Below are positions 24,981 to 33,650 of a stretch of DNA of 64,000 bases, one piece after another; the stretch's first letter is position 1, and every line of letters starts with the position of its first letter. A program made the position numbers and the translations under genes. This DNA is from Bacteroidia bacterium (GTDB lineage: Bacteria; Bacteroidota; Bacteroidia; Chitinophagales; Chitinophagaceae), in contig JAUICZ010000002.1 of assembly GCA_030429205.1 (NCBI GenBank), positions 124,001-188,000 of the forward strand. Direction: 5' to 3'. The notes beneath the pieces were generated by a model, which was given only the letters and a program-made list of their open reading frames with translations, searched no databases and was not told where the DNA came from.

Positions 24981-25382
24981 ATGAAGCAAATTATAATAAC
25001 TCTAACAATACTCTTGCTAAGTACAGGCTTATACGCACAAACATCTGAAACTACAGACGCACCAGTAAACGATGAGGTTGTTTACAGTTATGCAGAGAAA
25101 ATGCCGGAACCGCCATATGATGTATACAAAAAGATATCAGGCGTATTGAAATACCCTAAAGAGGCCAAGAAAAAGGGCATTGAAGGTAAGGTGCTGATAC
25201 AGTTTGTTGTAGATGAGCATGGCAAGATCACGAATATAGTAGTCAAAAAAAGTCCCCATAAACTATTGTCTCAGGCAGCAGTAGAAGCAGTATCTCAACT
25301 ACCTAAATGGAAACCGGGTATACAATATGGTAAGCCTGTAAAAGTATACTATACCTTGCCACTGTCTTTTAAGCTTAAGTAA
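24981..25382 (+). CDS. Secreted TonB C-terminal-domain protein, copy 1
   Basis: Protein of 133 residues. A cleavable-looking signal peptide (ends LYAQ, about residue 19) is followed by an acidic linker (to about 40), PEPPYDV, and a TonB C-terminal domain (about 50-133): KYPKEAKKKGIEGKVLIQFVVDEHG, AAVEAVSQLPKWKPGIQ, VKVYYTLPLSFKL. Classical TonB is anchored by an uncleaved N-terminal helix and has a Pro-rich span to cross the periplasm; both are missing. Such short 'energy transducer TonB' proteins are common in Bacteroidota and probably free or lipid-independent periplasmic proteins of unknown partner. It is in tandem with a 54-60% similar copy 5 bases downstream. Confidence 0.85.
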   Translation: MKQIIITLTILLLSTGLYAQTSETTDAPVNDEVVYSYAEKMPEPPYDVYKKISGVLKYPKEAKKKGIEGKVLIQFVVDEHGKITNIVVKKSPHKLLSQAAVEAVSQLPKWKPGIQYGKPVKVYYTLPLSFKLK

Positions 25383-25387
25383 TACTC

Positions 25388-25792
25388 ATGAAACGCATTG
25401 TATTAGTATTTGTATCCTTCTTTTTAATGAATGGTTTGCAGGCACAGTCTGCCGATACTGCAGATGTATACAGCGATGTTGATGAGAAGATCTTATCGTA
25501 TGTAGATGAGATGCCCGAGCCTCCCTATGATGTGTCTGCAAAAATCGCAGAGTTGTTGAAATATCCTGACGAGGCCATTAAGAAAAAACTGGAAGGCAAA
25601 GTGTTTGTAAAATTTGTAGTAGATGAAGAGGGAAATATAAAAAAGGTGCGTGCAAAGAGAAGAGCCAATAAAATATTGGCAAAAGCAGCAGTAGAAGCAG
25701 TATCTCAACTGCCCAAATGGATACCGGGAGAGCAAGATGGAGTACCTGTAAAAGTATACTTTACCTTACCCGTTAGTTTTAAGCTTAAGTAA
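25388..25792 (+). CDS. Secreted TonB C-terminal-domain protein, copy 2
   Basis: Protein of 134 residues and paralogue of the gene just upstream. Signal peptide ends LQAQ (about residue 20), then an acidic linker, MPEPPYDV, and a TonB C-terminal domain with LEGKVFVKFVVDEEGNI, AAVEAVSQLPKWIPGEQDGVPVKVYFTLP. DNA identity to copy 1 is patchy: 26 bases are identical over the AAVEAVSQL codons (25685-25710 versus 25275-25300), as are the last 16 bases, while the linker has diverged. That points to duplication with conserved or converted C-terminal blocks. As in copy 1, no membrane anchor or Pro-rich span. exbB/exbD at 41-42 kb are not linked. Confidence 0.85.
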   Translation: MKRIVLVFVSFFLMNGLQAQSADTADVYSDVDEKILSYVDEMPEPPYDVSAKIAELLKYPDEAIKKKLEGKVFVKFVVDEEGNIKKVRAKRRANKILAKAAVEAVSQLPKWIPGEQDGVPVKVYFTLPVSFKLK

Positions 25793-25814
25793 GTCTGGCA
25801 TGATTAAACCTGAC

Positions 25815-27044
25815 TTACTGTATCACCAGTTTATGGAATGTATTGCTATATGCACTGTTTAGTTGCAGCAAATACACTCCTGCAGGAACGCTGCTAAGAT
25901 CAACGATCAACTTTTTGTGCTGTTGTTCTGTTCTAAATATTACCCTGCCGCTCATGTCTGTAATTAGGATTTTTGTTTGTGTATCCGGAAGTTCTATTGT
26001 ACATATACCATCAGTAGGGTTGGGGTATATTTTTGTTATTATTTCGTCTTGTTCCTCAATGTTTAGTGGTGTGCAAGCAGCTGCAGTAAACAAAGAGTCA
26101 AATTGCGGATTAAGCAGGTCGTCATTCCATACTTCCCAGTAGCATATTTTGTCGTCTATCCCCAGTTGCAATGCCACGGGCATTCCTCCTGCACCAAACC
26201 TTGCTGAATCTTTCGAGCCATTTCCTGCAAACTGTACTGCACTAAATGTATTGTTAGCGGCAGAGTTTTTCATGATACTATATTGCGCCGGGTACACGGT
26301 TGTGTTCTTTTGCGTCCACCACCAGGCAGCAGCACCATACCTTTGCCCTATAGTGCTTACCGCGTATTGATACACTGTATCGGCAACAGCGTCGCTATTA
26401 TTAACGGGGTGAAAATCGTTGGATAAATAATGGTTCGGAAATGCATTATTAAAAGCATCAATTACCTCCTTCCACGAGTCCGACATTTTATTGTCTGTAT
26501 AACCTATAGCAGATAGTGTAGGTGTAGTAGTTCTAGGTAGCTGCATTTCGAAACCATTTGCAGTAGAGTGAGTGATGTACACCATCCTGATGATGGTATC
26601 GTTTTTATATCTGTTACCCAACTCATTTATAAACTCTTTCCATTTGTTCAGGTATACACGATCCCATGGTACGGCAATAGTATCAGCAATCGGCATAGAG
26701 GAAACCACACGTTGCGCACCGGCATTAAAAACCCATTAAGGAATATGTATGCCCGAGCCTATGCCCAAAGATATTTTCTTACCGTATTGGCGTACTCTGT
26801 TTATCTGCGTGTCTAATAAAGCCCAGTTATAGCTATTGTCTGTGGGTTCTATAACATCCCAACCTGCACGTACCAGTATGCCTTCAACAAAAGGTTTTGC
26901 GGCAACCGCAGGGTTTACAGAGCCGTTTCCTTGCCCAGTTGTAGGTCCGCAGCTACAGTACAAACCTTGTGGTGGTGGAAAAGAAGGTTGTGCCTGGCAG
27001 TTGATAAATGATAGTAGTAATACAGCGTAAAAAGCTAATCGCAT
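25815..27044 (-). pseudogene. Secreted glycosidase-like protein with T9SS sorting domain, interrupted by an in-frame TAA
   Basis: Two open parts read in the same frame, separated only by a TAA at 26738-26736. Part 1 (102 residues) has a signal peptide (ends NCQAQ) and VRAGWDVIEPTDNSYNWALLD; part 2 continues WVFNAGAQRVVSSM and so on. Joined with one residue at the stop, the protein is about 409 residues. The segment reads IHIP-stop-WVFNAG, so CAA (Gln) to TAA is the simplest lesion. The N-terminal two-thirds looks like a TIM-barrel glycoside hydrolase (GH42/GH5-like barrel start), which is a tentative assignment. The end (IYPNPTDGICTIEL to the last residue, with GVYLLQL) is a type A T9SS C-terminal sorting domain. 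Nonsense mutation or sequencing error. Confidence 0.78.
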
Positions 27045-27149
27045 GTGCAGTAGTTTAGTATAAGACAGATTTAAGCAGCAGAAGTTTAATTATAAGAATG
27101 GCCATTTTTTGAACTATAATAGAATAATTAGCTCAATAAAAACTTACTG

Positions 27150-27170
27150 AACTACAACAATACTGTAGTT
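27150..27170 (-). terminator. Weak hairpin after the small lipoprotein genes
   Basis: AACTAC/GTAGTT (27150-27155/27165-27170) with a 9-base loop; a modest T-rich stretch follows on the minus strand. May end the lipoprotein unit. Confidence 0.3.
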
Positions 27171-27179
27171 AGCTACTTG

Positions 27180-27401
27180 CTATCTCTTTTCCAGCCTGCA
27201 GCCTGTTTTGCTTTCAGGGTTGTTTTGGCGTATTAGTATACCAATGTTATCACAACTGTTTTTTGCTTCAGCTTTACTGGTAGGGGGTATTGGGTGTATA
27301 GATGTTTTGTCGTTACCAACGCAAATACAATTATAATCTCTTTTGCAAGATGTGGCACACAGTATTACTGCCACCAAAAAGGGGATAGTAAAATATTTCA
27401 T
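27180..27401 (-). CDS. Small Cys-rich lipoprotein, intact copy
   Basis: Lipoprotein of 73 residues. Lipobox ATSC with Cys19, then the pattern Cys19-x5-Cys25-x-Cys27 (CKRDYNCIC), then EAKNSCDNI with Cys50 and a C-terminal GCRLEKR with Cys68. The four cysteines after the lipid anchor could form two disulfides in the periplasm. Two damaged paralogues with identical cysteine spacing lie directly upstream (27474-27696 and 27703-27959). Proteins of this kind (SCKKDYTCTC-type) are frequent in Bacteroidota and have no known function. Intact frame, so this is the copy most likely to be expressed. Confidence 0.75.
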   Translation of the reverse strand: MKYFTIPFLVAVILCATSCKRDYNCICVGNDKTSIHPIPPTSKAEAKNSCDNIGILIRQNNPESKTGCRLEKR

Positions 27402-27473
27402 AGCACTCTCTCTTTTATCTTACCTGCAATTTACGATATTAACGATAAACCGTAGCAGTGCTACAAAATAATG

Positions 27474-27696
27474 CTACTTGAGCTCGCAGGATACAGATAA
27501 TCCCGTTATTGTGCTGCCACCTACGTATGCTTTGTATGCAGCACAGTTGTCTTTGGCTTTTTTCTTAGTTGTTTTTTCAATGTTGTTAACATACTCTCTT
27601 CCGTTAGAGGCATTACATGTACAGGTATAATCTTTCTTGCAAGCATTTATGCTTATTACAACTATTCCAATAAAGTAGGTTAGTGTTTTTTTTCAT
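27474..27696 (-). pseudogene. Small Cys-rich lipoprotein, frameshifted at an A8 run after the start codon
   Basis: Reading ATG at 27696 with eight A's (minus strand; T's at 27686-27693) gives a frame that stops after 27 codons. With seven A's the frame becomes MKKTLTYFIGIVVISINAC and runs on as CKKDYTCTCNASN through KAKDNCAAY to SCELK and a TAG at 27474, 73 codons in all. It then matches both neighbours in length and in Cys19/25/27 spacing. The length 223 is 3n+1, as expected for one extra base. The lesion may be a slip-prone switch, a fixed mutation, or a homopolymer sequencing error. Confidence 0.75.
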
Positions 27697-27702
27697 TGCA
27701 GG

Positions 27703-27959
27703 TTATTTGAGTTTGCAGTTTACATAATTGGAGGGTATACCATTAAAGGTTGCGATATTATCTCTGTTTTTATCACATTCGCTTTGTGCATTTTTCTTAA
27801 AACCAGTGAAAGTCACCTCAGAATGTTGATAGCTTCAGCAGAATTACCTGTACAGGTAGGAGCGTTGGAATCTACTTCGCACTCGCATGTCCATACTTTA
27901 AAGCATGAGCTTAAAGAGAGTACTGCAAGTACTAAAAAGGGTAGTAATAGGTTCTTCAT
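27703..27959 (-). pseudogene. Small Cys-rich lipoprotein, frameshifted mid-gene
   Basis: From ATG 27959: MKNLLLPFLVLAVLSLSSC (lipobox Cys19), then CFKVWTCEC with Cys25 and Cys27 and SAEAINI, and stops at 27813 after 48 residues. The other frame continues the family pattern: EVTFTGFKKNAQSECDKN through NYVNCKLK, stop at 27703. The total 257 is 3n+2, so one base is missing near 27816-27826. Its start is 7 bases after the fused E1 gene's stop, and the next copy begins 6 bases later, so the three lipoprotein genes form a tight array. Confidence 0.72.
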
Positions 27960-27966
27960 AAATTGT

Positions 27967-30036
27967 TTAATAACTGATTAGCTCTTGTATTTTGGCAGCT
28001 ACCTTATCGGCACTAGGCAACATTTCTGCTTCCAGCCCCATATTCATAGGTACGGCAGGTAAGTCTAGAGCACCCATAGTAGCTACAGGAGCATCCAAAC
28101 TTTGGAAACAGTTTTGTGCTATACGCCCAGCAAGAGATTCTGCAAAAGAGTTGTTTAATTGCTCTTCTGTAAGTACCAGACATTTACCGTGTCTGCGTAC
28201 AACTTCAAATATCAGTTCTTCATCCAGCGGATATATAGTACGTAGGTCTACTATCTCTACCTGCCCTTTGTAGTTGTTAGCAGCATTTTTAGCCCAGTGT
28301 ACGCCCATACCATAAGTGATGATGCACATACTCTCGCCGTTGTCCATAGCTTCTTGCGTAGCACGTGTTACGATAGAGGCCTTACCAAAAGGTACAACAT
28401 AATCCTTATCCGGTTCAATTGTCATGGCATCTTGAGTGCCTGGTACTTTACTCCAGTACAAGCCCTTGTGTTCCAACATTACCACCGGGTTAGGATCGTG
28501 ATACGCCGCTTTCATTAAGCCCTTCATATCCGCAGCATTACTCGGGTATGCTATTTTAATACCTTTTATAGTTGCCAATGTACTTTCTACGCTGCCGCTG
28601 TGGTATGGGCCACCACCTCCATACGCACCAATTGGTACACGTATAATGGATGCTACGGGAAACTTACCACAACTCAGGTAACAGCTTTTACTCATTTCTG
28701 TTACCAGCTGATTTAAGCCCGGATATATATAATCTGCAAATTGTACTTCTACAATTGGCTTCAACCCTACAGCGCTCATACCTACGGTACTACCTATTAT
28801 ATAGGCCTCTTGTATGGCTGTATTGAATACGCGGGCATCACCAAACTTTTGTGCCAGCGTTGCCGCTTCACGAAATACGCCGCCTATACGTCCGCCCACA
28901 TCCTGACCGTAGAATAAGCTTTCGGGGTATTCTCTCATGATCTCTTCAACTGCGTGCAGTGCAGCATCTACCATTACTACTTTTTCGCCACCTGCAGGTG
29001 TACGATTGCCTTGCTCTTCTGTAATAGGCGTAGGTGCAAACACATGGTCTGCAACAGTTGCCGGATCTGGGTCTGGGGCAGCTACAGCTTGCTTAAATTC
29101 TTCTTCAACGTATGTACGTTCTTCTTCTTCAATTTTGTTCAGCTCTTCTTCCTTAACACCTTTTTCCAATAACTTTTTTCTCAGTTTTGGTCCTGGGTCG
29201 TCCAGAGCATGTTTTGCCAGATCTTCCTCATCACGATACCACTCTCTGCGTACACCACTGGTATGATGTCCTAATAATGGCACTTTGGCATGTACCAAAA
29301 TAGGTTTACGTTCTTTACGCACCCAGTCTATGGTATACTGCATGGTTTTGTAACTGTCAGCAAAGTCGCTGCCATTTACACGCACACGCTCCATCCCTTT
29401 AAATCCTGCAGCAAACTCATAAGCGTCCATGGTACGCGCTTCATTGCTGGTTACGGAGATACCCCAGTCGTTATCTTGTATCAAGTAGATGATAGGTAGT
29501 TGGTGTAATACAGCAAATTGGAAAGCCTCGCTCACTTCACCTTCTGTTACACTACCATCGCCCAGTGAACATACTACAACCGGTGGAGTAGGGTAATCTA
29601 TCAACCCTTGCTTCTCTATATATTGTATGCCTTGTGCAACACCTGTTGTTGGTATTGCCTGCATGCCTGTAGCACTACTTTGGTGTATGATTTTCGGAAA
29701 ATTATCTCTGCGGATGTTAGGGTGGTTGTAGTAAGCACGTCCTCCGGTAAAGGGGTCGTCACCTTTTGCCAATAATTGCAACATGAGCTCGTATGGTCTG
29801 TAACCCATACCCAGCATAATGCTTTCATCCCTGTAGTAAGGGCTCACATAGTCGCAGTCTTCCAGTAAAAAACCTGTTGCTAACTGAATGGCTTCGTGCC
29901 CGCGAGAGGTACTGTGCACATATTTTGTAATCTGCTTGTTCTCGTCGTATATATCAGCCATAGCCTTAGCGGTCATCATCAACCTGTAGGCCTTTAATAA
30001 TGTATCCGTAGATAGCGTTGCAGTCTTCTTGTCCAT
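27967..30036 (-). CDS. Fused alpha-beta E1 of a branched-chain 2-oxoacid dehydrogenase-type complex
   Basis: TPP-dependent dehydrogenase/transferase of 689 residues with alpha and beta E1 chains in one polypeptide, a form common in Bacteroidota. Start is the ATG at 30036 (MDKKTATLS); a TTG six codons upstream is unlikely. Alpha part (about 1-310): SRGHEAIQLATG, YYRDES, and the TPP/Mg2+ motif LGDGSVTEGEVSEAFQFA with Asn in QDNDWGIS. Linker of Glu/Pro-rich helix (about 310-355). Beta part (about 360-689): EEIMREYPESLFYGQDVG, NTAIQEAYIIG, VEVQFADYIYPGLNQL, RVPIGAYGGGGPYHSGS, and a transketolase C-domain. Substrate could be branched-chain 2-oxoacids or pyruvate. E2 and E3 are not nearby. Confidence 0.92.
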   Translation of the reverse strand: MDKKTATLSTDTLLKAYRLMMTAKAMADIYDENKQITKYVHSTSRGHEAIQLATGFLLEDCDYVSPYYRDESIMLGMGYRPYELMLQLLAKGDDPFTGGRAYYNHPNIRRDNFPKIIHQSSATGMQAIPTTGVAQGIQYIEKQGLIDYPTPPVVVCSLGDGSVTEGEVSEAFQFAVLHQLPIIYLIQDNDWGISVTSNEARTMDAYEFAAGFKGMERVRVNGSDFADSYKTMQYTIDWVRKERKPILVHAKVPLLGHHTSGVRREWYRDEEDLAKHALDDPGPKLRKKLLEKGVKEEELNKIEEEERTYVEEEFKQAVAAPDPDPATVADHVFAPTPITEEQGNRTPAGGEKVVMVDAALHAVEEIMREYPESLFYGQDVGGRIGGVFREAATLAQKFGDARVFNTAIQEAYIIGSTVGMSAVGLKPIVEVQFADYIYPGLNQLVTEMSKSCYLSCGKFPVASIIRVPIGAYGGGGPYHSGSVESTLATIKGIKIAYPSNAADMKGLMKAAYHDPNPVVMLEHKGLYWSKVPGTQDAMTIEPDKDYVVPFGKASIVTRATQEAMDNGESMCIITYGMGVHWAKNAANNYKGQVEIVDLRTIYPLDEELIFEVVRRHGKCLVLTEEQLNNSFAESLAGRIAQNCFQSLDAPVATMGALDLPAVPMNMGLEAEMLPSADKVAAKIQELISY

Positions 30037-30136
30037 ATTATCCAGAGTGGGCAAATGTAACTTCTAATCCTGAAAAATACGGAATTGTGGAACAACTTTA
30101 TATGCACAGCCTGTGGAGGGCTACATATGTTGTTGA

Positions 30137-30895
30137 TTAATATGTGGCGTGTACATCAAACCAAGAGAACCTATTGTATTTTTTGTCATGGAACTCGTTA
30201 TATATATACATGATCTCATCATAGCTCAACCATTTACCTTCCAGATGCTCACCAAATGGCCCGGTAGCACCTTTTTTATGCTTGAATGGTACGAATGGGA
30301 AATACTTTTGTATGCTTTGTTTTACCTGTAGTGTAAACAGCCAAGACCTACTTTTTTCTTTCTTCAGGTTAACGTCTTTATAACTCAATTGGTTGATAAG
30401 CTTGAATTTAGTGTACCCCTTATCGCGTACAATGTCTATCCAGGATGCCTCGGTAGCTTCAAAAGATACATACTTAGGTTTTATATCTCCCTCTGGTATA
30501 TCTTTTAAAACAAGGTAGTCAAAGCCTTCAATATCAACCTTTAAGTAGTAAGGTACGCCGTATTCTTCAAATATGTCTTTTTGTGTAACACATTCTACCT
30601 CAATGGTAGTATAAGTAGAGCCTTCTTTAGATGCATATTGCTTGTCAAAAGAGCTCCAGGTACTCATACGGTTATTCACATAAAATGGAAGAACTCCTTT
30701 CTCTTCTGCAATACCCACGTTTACAATTTGTAAGCGTCCGTCAGCAATGTAGTTCTGAAACTTCTTAGTACATTCTTCAACCAGCATAGGGTTGGCCTCT
30801 ACAGCTACTACTTTGTAGCCCATTTTCAGGTAATAGATGGTATCTTGGCCATTGTGCATACCTATGTCGAATATCGTATCTTCCTTAAAGGTCAT
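30137..30895 (-). CDS. FkbM-family methyltransferase
   Basis: SAM-dependent methyltransferase of 252 residues from the ATG at 30895 (MTFKEDTIFDIG); a TTG 20 codons upstream is not supported. SAM-binding motif I is FDIGMHNGQDTIYYL, motif II VVAVEANPMLVEE, then KVDIEGFDYLVL with the acidic FkbM motif and a C-terminal basic tail. FkbM enzymes usually O-methylate sugars or lipids, often on surface glycans. It has no transport signal and no obvious partner: the fused E1 starts 100 bases downstream and the YfhO gene is divergent. Substrate unknown. Confidence 0.85.
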   Translation of the reverse strand: MTFKEDTIFDIGMHNGQDTIYYLKMGYKVVAVEANPMLVEECTKKFQNYIADGRLQIVNVGIAEEKGVLPFYVNNRMSTWSSFDKQYASKEGSTYTTIEVECVTQKDIFEEYGVPYYLKVDIEGFDYLVLKDIPEGDIKPKYVSFEATEASWIDIVRDKGYTKFKLINQLSYKDVNLKKEKSRSWLFTLQVKQSIQKYFPFVPFKHKKGATGPFGEHLEGKWLSYDEIMYIYNEFHDKKYNRFSWFDVHATY

Positions 30896-31083
30896 GAGTG
30901 TTTGAATATCAAAATAAAACGTGCAAAATAATAAATAGTTTCGATACTTGTGCAAATACTAACTGTCTGTAAATAAGCGTGGCTAATGCTGTTATTGGCG
31001 ATAATAGGTGTATTTATTTTATGTGTTCTTTATATTTCGTGTAGCGCTTATAATGTTTATTTTTACTAATTCAAATACCTGTA

Positions 31084-33588
31084 ATGCAGAAAATAGATCT
31101 AAAGAGCTTTTTGCCTCATATATATATTATAGCAGGCTTTATTGTAGTAGCGTTTATATTTAGTAGCCCCCAGTTTGACGGTGTGCTATATCAAGGCGAT
31201 ACGATCAGCTGGAAAGCATCGGCGCACGAGGCTATGGAATGGCACAAAAAAACAGGAGAGAATACTTTTTGGAGTAACTCTATGTTTGGTGGTATGCCTA
31301 CATATACACACTATGTACCGGAAACCAATAATATAGCGCACCCCGTTCAGCGTGGTTTCATGGGCATATTTGGTAAACCGGCAGGCTTTTTAATATTAGC
31401 GATGCTTGGTTTTTATATGTTGGGCGCTGCAATGAGGTTCAATAAATGGATATGTGCGGCAGGTGCTGTAGCGTATGCATTTTCTACCTACAACATTACA
31501 TTAATAGAAGCAGGGCACGAAACAAAGATGTTTGCACTGGCTTACCTGCCTGCAGTTTTAGGCGGGTTGATCTATTTGTATAAAGGAGATTGGTGGAGAG
31601 GTATACCGTTGTTAAGTGTCTCTTTGCTATTGTTTATGTCAACAGGTCACTACCAGATCATGTACTATTCAATCATGATTATATTGGGCATGGTGATCAT
31701 TTACTTTATCAACTTACTTAAAGAAGGTAAACTCAAGCAATTTTTTGTTGCATCGGGTATCTCTCTGGGTATCTCGGCTATAGCTGTTGGTTGTACTATG
31801 CAACTCTTTTTGGTAACATTAGAATACAATAAAACAACAATGCGTGGCGGTGAAAGTGAACTTACCATCAACCACGATGAAGGAAAGAAGAGTGGTGGTT
31901 TAGATAAAGAATATGCTTTTCGTTGGAGTAATGAGTGGGCAGAAAGTTTTACCGTACTAATACCTATGTACTATGGTGGTGCCAGTCAGGAAGATGTGGG
32001 CGAAGGTTCTGAAACTGCAGATGTAATGAGCAGTATGGGAGTACAACCTCAGGCAGTGGAAGGGTTTACAAAAAACTTACCTACCTACAGGGGTAGTCAA
32101 CCATTTACAGGTGGTCCATTTTATTTTGGCGCAGTAATAGTGTTTTTGTTTGTACTTGGCTTGTTCCTGATAAAAAGTAACCACAAATGGTGGGTGATTG
32201 GTGTTTCAGCGTTGGCATTCCTGATGTCATTGGGTTACCACTTTGCAGGTTTCAACTACTTTCTGTTTGACACTTTGCCGGGCTTCAATAAGTTTCGTGT
32301 GCCGAATATGATACTTACCATACCTCAATTGCTATTCCCATTTTTTGCCGCATGGGCTCTAAATGATGCACTTAGTGAGCAATTATCTAAAGAAAAGCTT
32401 TGGAAGGCAGTTAAACTATCTGGTATTATTACCGCATCGCTTTGTGTTTTGGCTTTGATTGCAGGAAGTATGTCGGATTATAAGTCTGAAAAAGATGCGC
32501 AGCTAGTTCAGCAATTGACACAATCGTTCGGACAAGAAGAACCTGCAGCTCGTGTTGTAAGAGCTATACAAGAAGATAGAGCTAGCATGGCCACTAAGTC
32601 GGGGATTACAAGCATTGTGTTTATTGCATTAATGGTTGGTTTGCTATGGGCATACAGTAAAAACAAGCTTAAGGCACAATATGTAGCTTTTGCTGCAATA
32701 GCACTTATAGCGGCAGATTTGATAAGAATTGATACACGCTATTTAAACGAAGATAATTTTGTTGACGAAATGGACTATGAAGCTCAGTTTGAGCCGCGCC
32801 CTGTTGACAGACAAATACAGCAAGATCCTGATCCATATTACCGTGTACTAGACCTGTCTCGTAATGTGTATAATAACTCTATACAATCTATACATCACAA
32901 ATGTATTGGTGGTTATAGCCCTGCTAAAATGGAAATCTATCAGGATATGATTGACATCCATATGAATGGTAGATACAACGCCGAGGTGTTGAATATGTTG
33001 AATACCAAATACATTATTTCTCCGCAAGGGCAGGGGGGGCAACCTGTAGCTATTCCTAACCCCGAGGCTAATGGTAATGCCTGGTTTGTAAATAATATTA
33101 AATGGGCAGAAACTGCTGACGATGAGATACTGGCACTTAATGCACATGCATTAGGAGATACTGCAAAATCAGGTGATTTTGATTCGAAAAGTACAGCTGT
33201 ATTAAGAAGTAGCTACAAAAACGAATTGAACCTCAATAGCATTGGTAAGGATAGTGCAACAAGTATTATGCTGACAAAGTATGGTTTGAATGACCTTGAG
33301 TTTGCGTCAAGTAACAGCCAAGATGGATTTGCCGTATTCTCAGACATATATTATCCGTATGGCTGGCATGCATATATAGATGGTGAGGAAACTCCAATAT
33401 ATAAAACCAACTACCTGTTACGCGGTATTAAAATACCTGCTGGAGATCATAAGATTGTATTTGAGTTTCATCCTGAGAAGTTTATTAAAGGTGATAGAAT
33501 TGCAGGTGTTTGCAGCTTACTGTTATTAGTGCTTATAGGTGCATCTGTGGGTATGAGCCTGAAAGGCAAGAAGAAAAATGCAGCCTGA
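31084..33588 (+). CDS. YfhO-family membrane protein
   Basis: Large polytopic protein of 834 residues. About 12-13 hydrophobic segments lie between residue 10 and about 560, a soluble C-terminal domain (about 560-805) follows, and a last segment (about 808-825) ends in GKKKNAA. Features of the YfhO/GT-C-like fold are the extracytoplasmic loop after segment 1 with DTISWKASAHEAMEWHKKTGEN, FGGMPTYTHY, and VAYAFSTYNITLIEAGHETKMFALAYLPAV. YfhO in Bacillus helps lipoteichoic acid glycosylation; in Bacteroidota it is thought to act on envelope glycans or lipids. The next gene is a polysaccharide-type flippase, which fits that role. Confidence 0.92.
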   Translation: MQKIDLKSFLPHIYIIAGFIVVAFIFSSPQFDGVLYQGDTISWKASAHEAMEWHKKTGENTFWSNSMFGGMPTYTHYVPETNNIAHPVQRGFMGIFGKPAGFLILAMLGFYMLGAAMRFNKWICAAGAVAYAFSTYNITLIEAGHETKMFALAYLPAVLGGLIYLYKGDWWRGIPLLSVSLLLFMSTGHYQIMYYSIMIILGMVIIYFINLLKEGKLKQFFVASGISLGISAIAVGCTMQLFLVTLEYNKTTMRGGESELTINHDEGKKSGGLDKEYAFRWSNEWAESFTVLIPMYYGGASQEDVGEGSETADVMSSMGVQPQAVEGFTKNLPTYRGSQPFTGGPFYFGAVIVFLFVLGLFLIKSNHKWWVIGVSALAFLMSLGYHFAGFNYFLFDTLPGFNKFRVPNMILTIPQLLFPFFAAWALNDALSEQLSKEKLWKAVKLSGIITASLCVLALIAGSMSDYKSEKDAQLVQQLTQSFGQEEPAARVVRAIQEDRASMATKSGITSIVFIALMVGLLWAYSKNKLKAQYVAFAAIALIAADLIRIDTRYLNEDNFVDEMDYEAQFEPRPVDRQIQQDPDPYYRVLDLSRNVYNNSIQSIHHKCIGGYSPAKMEIYQDMIDIHMNGRYNAEVLNMLNTKYIISPQGQGGQPVAIPNPEANGNAWFVNNIKWAETADDEILALNAHALGDTAKSGDFDSKSTAVLRSSYKNELNLNSIGKDSATSIMLTKYGLNDLEFASSNSQDGFAVFSDIYYPYGWHAYIDGEETPIYKTNYLLRGIKIPAGDHKIVFEFHPEKFIKGDRIAGVCSLLLLVLIGASVGMSLKGKKKNAA

Positions 33589-33650
33589 TGAAAGAATACT
33601 AAACTGTATAGCGTGTGACGCTTAAAACAAAGCCTACAAATAGCAACTCT

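Noticed and set aside
26708-26735. GTG at 26708 as a genuine start of an independent gene
   Set aside because: The second half is in frame with the signal-peptide half, and the intervening codons encode sensible sequence (WVFNAGAQR); a nonsense mutation fits better.
27784-27981. Plus-strand open frame of about 65 residues opposite the third lipoprotein copy
   Set aside because: No homology or signals; it lies antisense to a frameshifted lipoprotein gene with clear lipobox and cysteine pattern.
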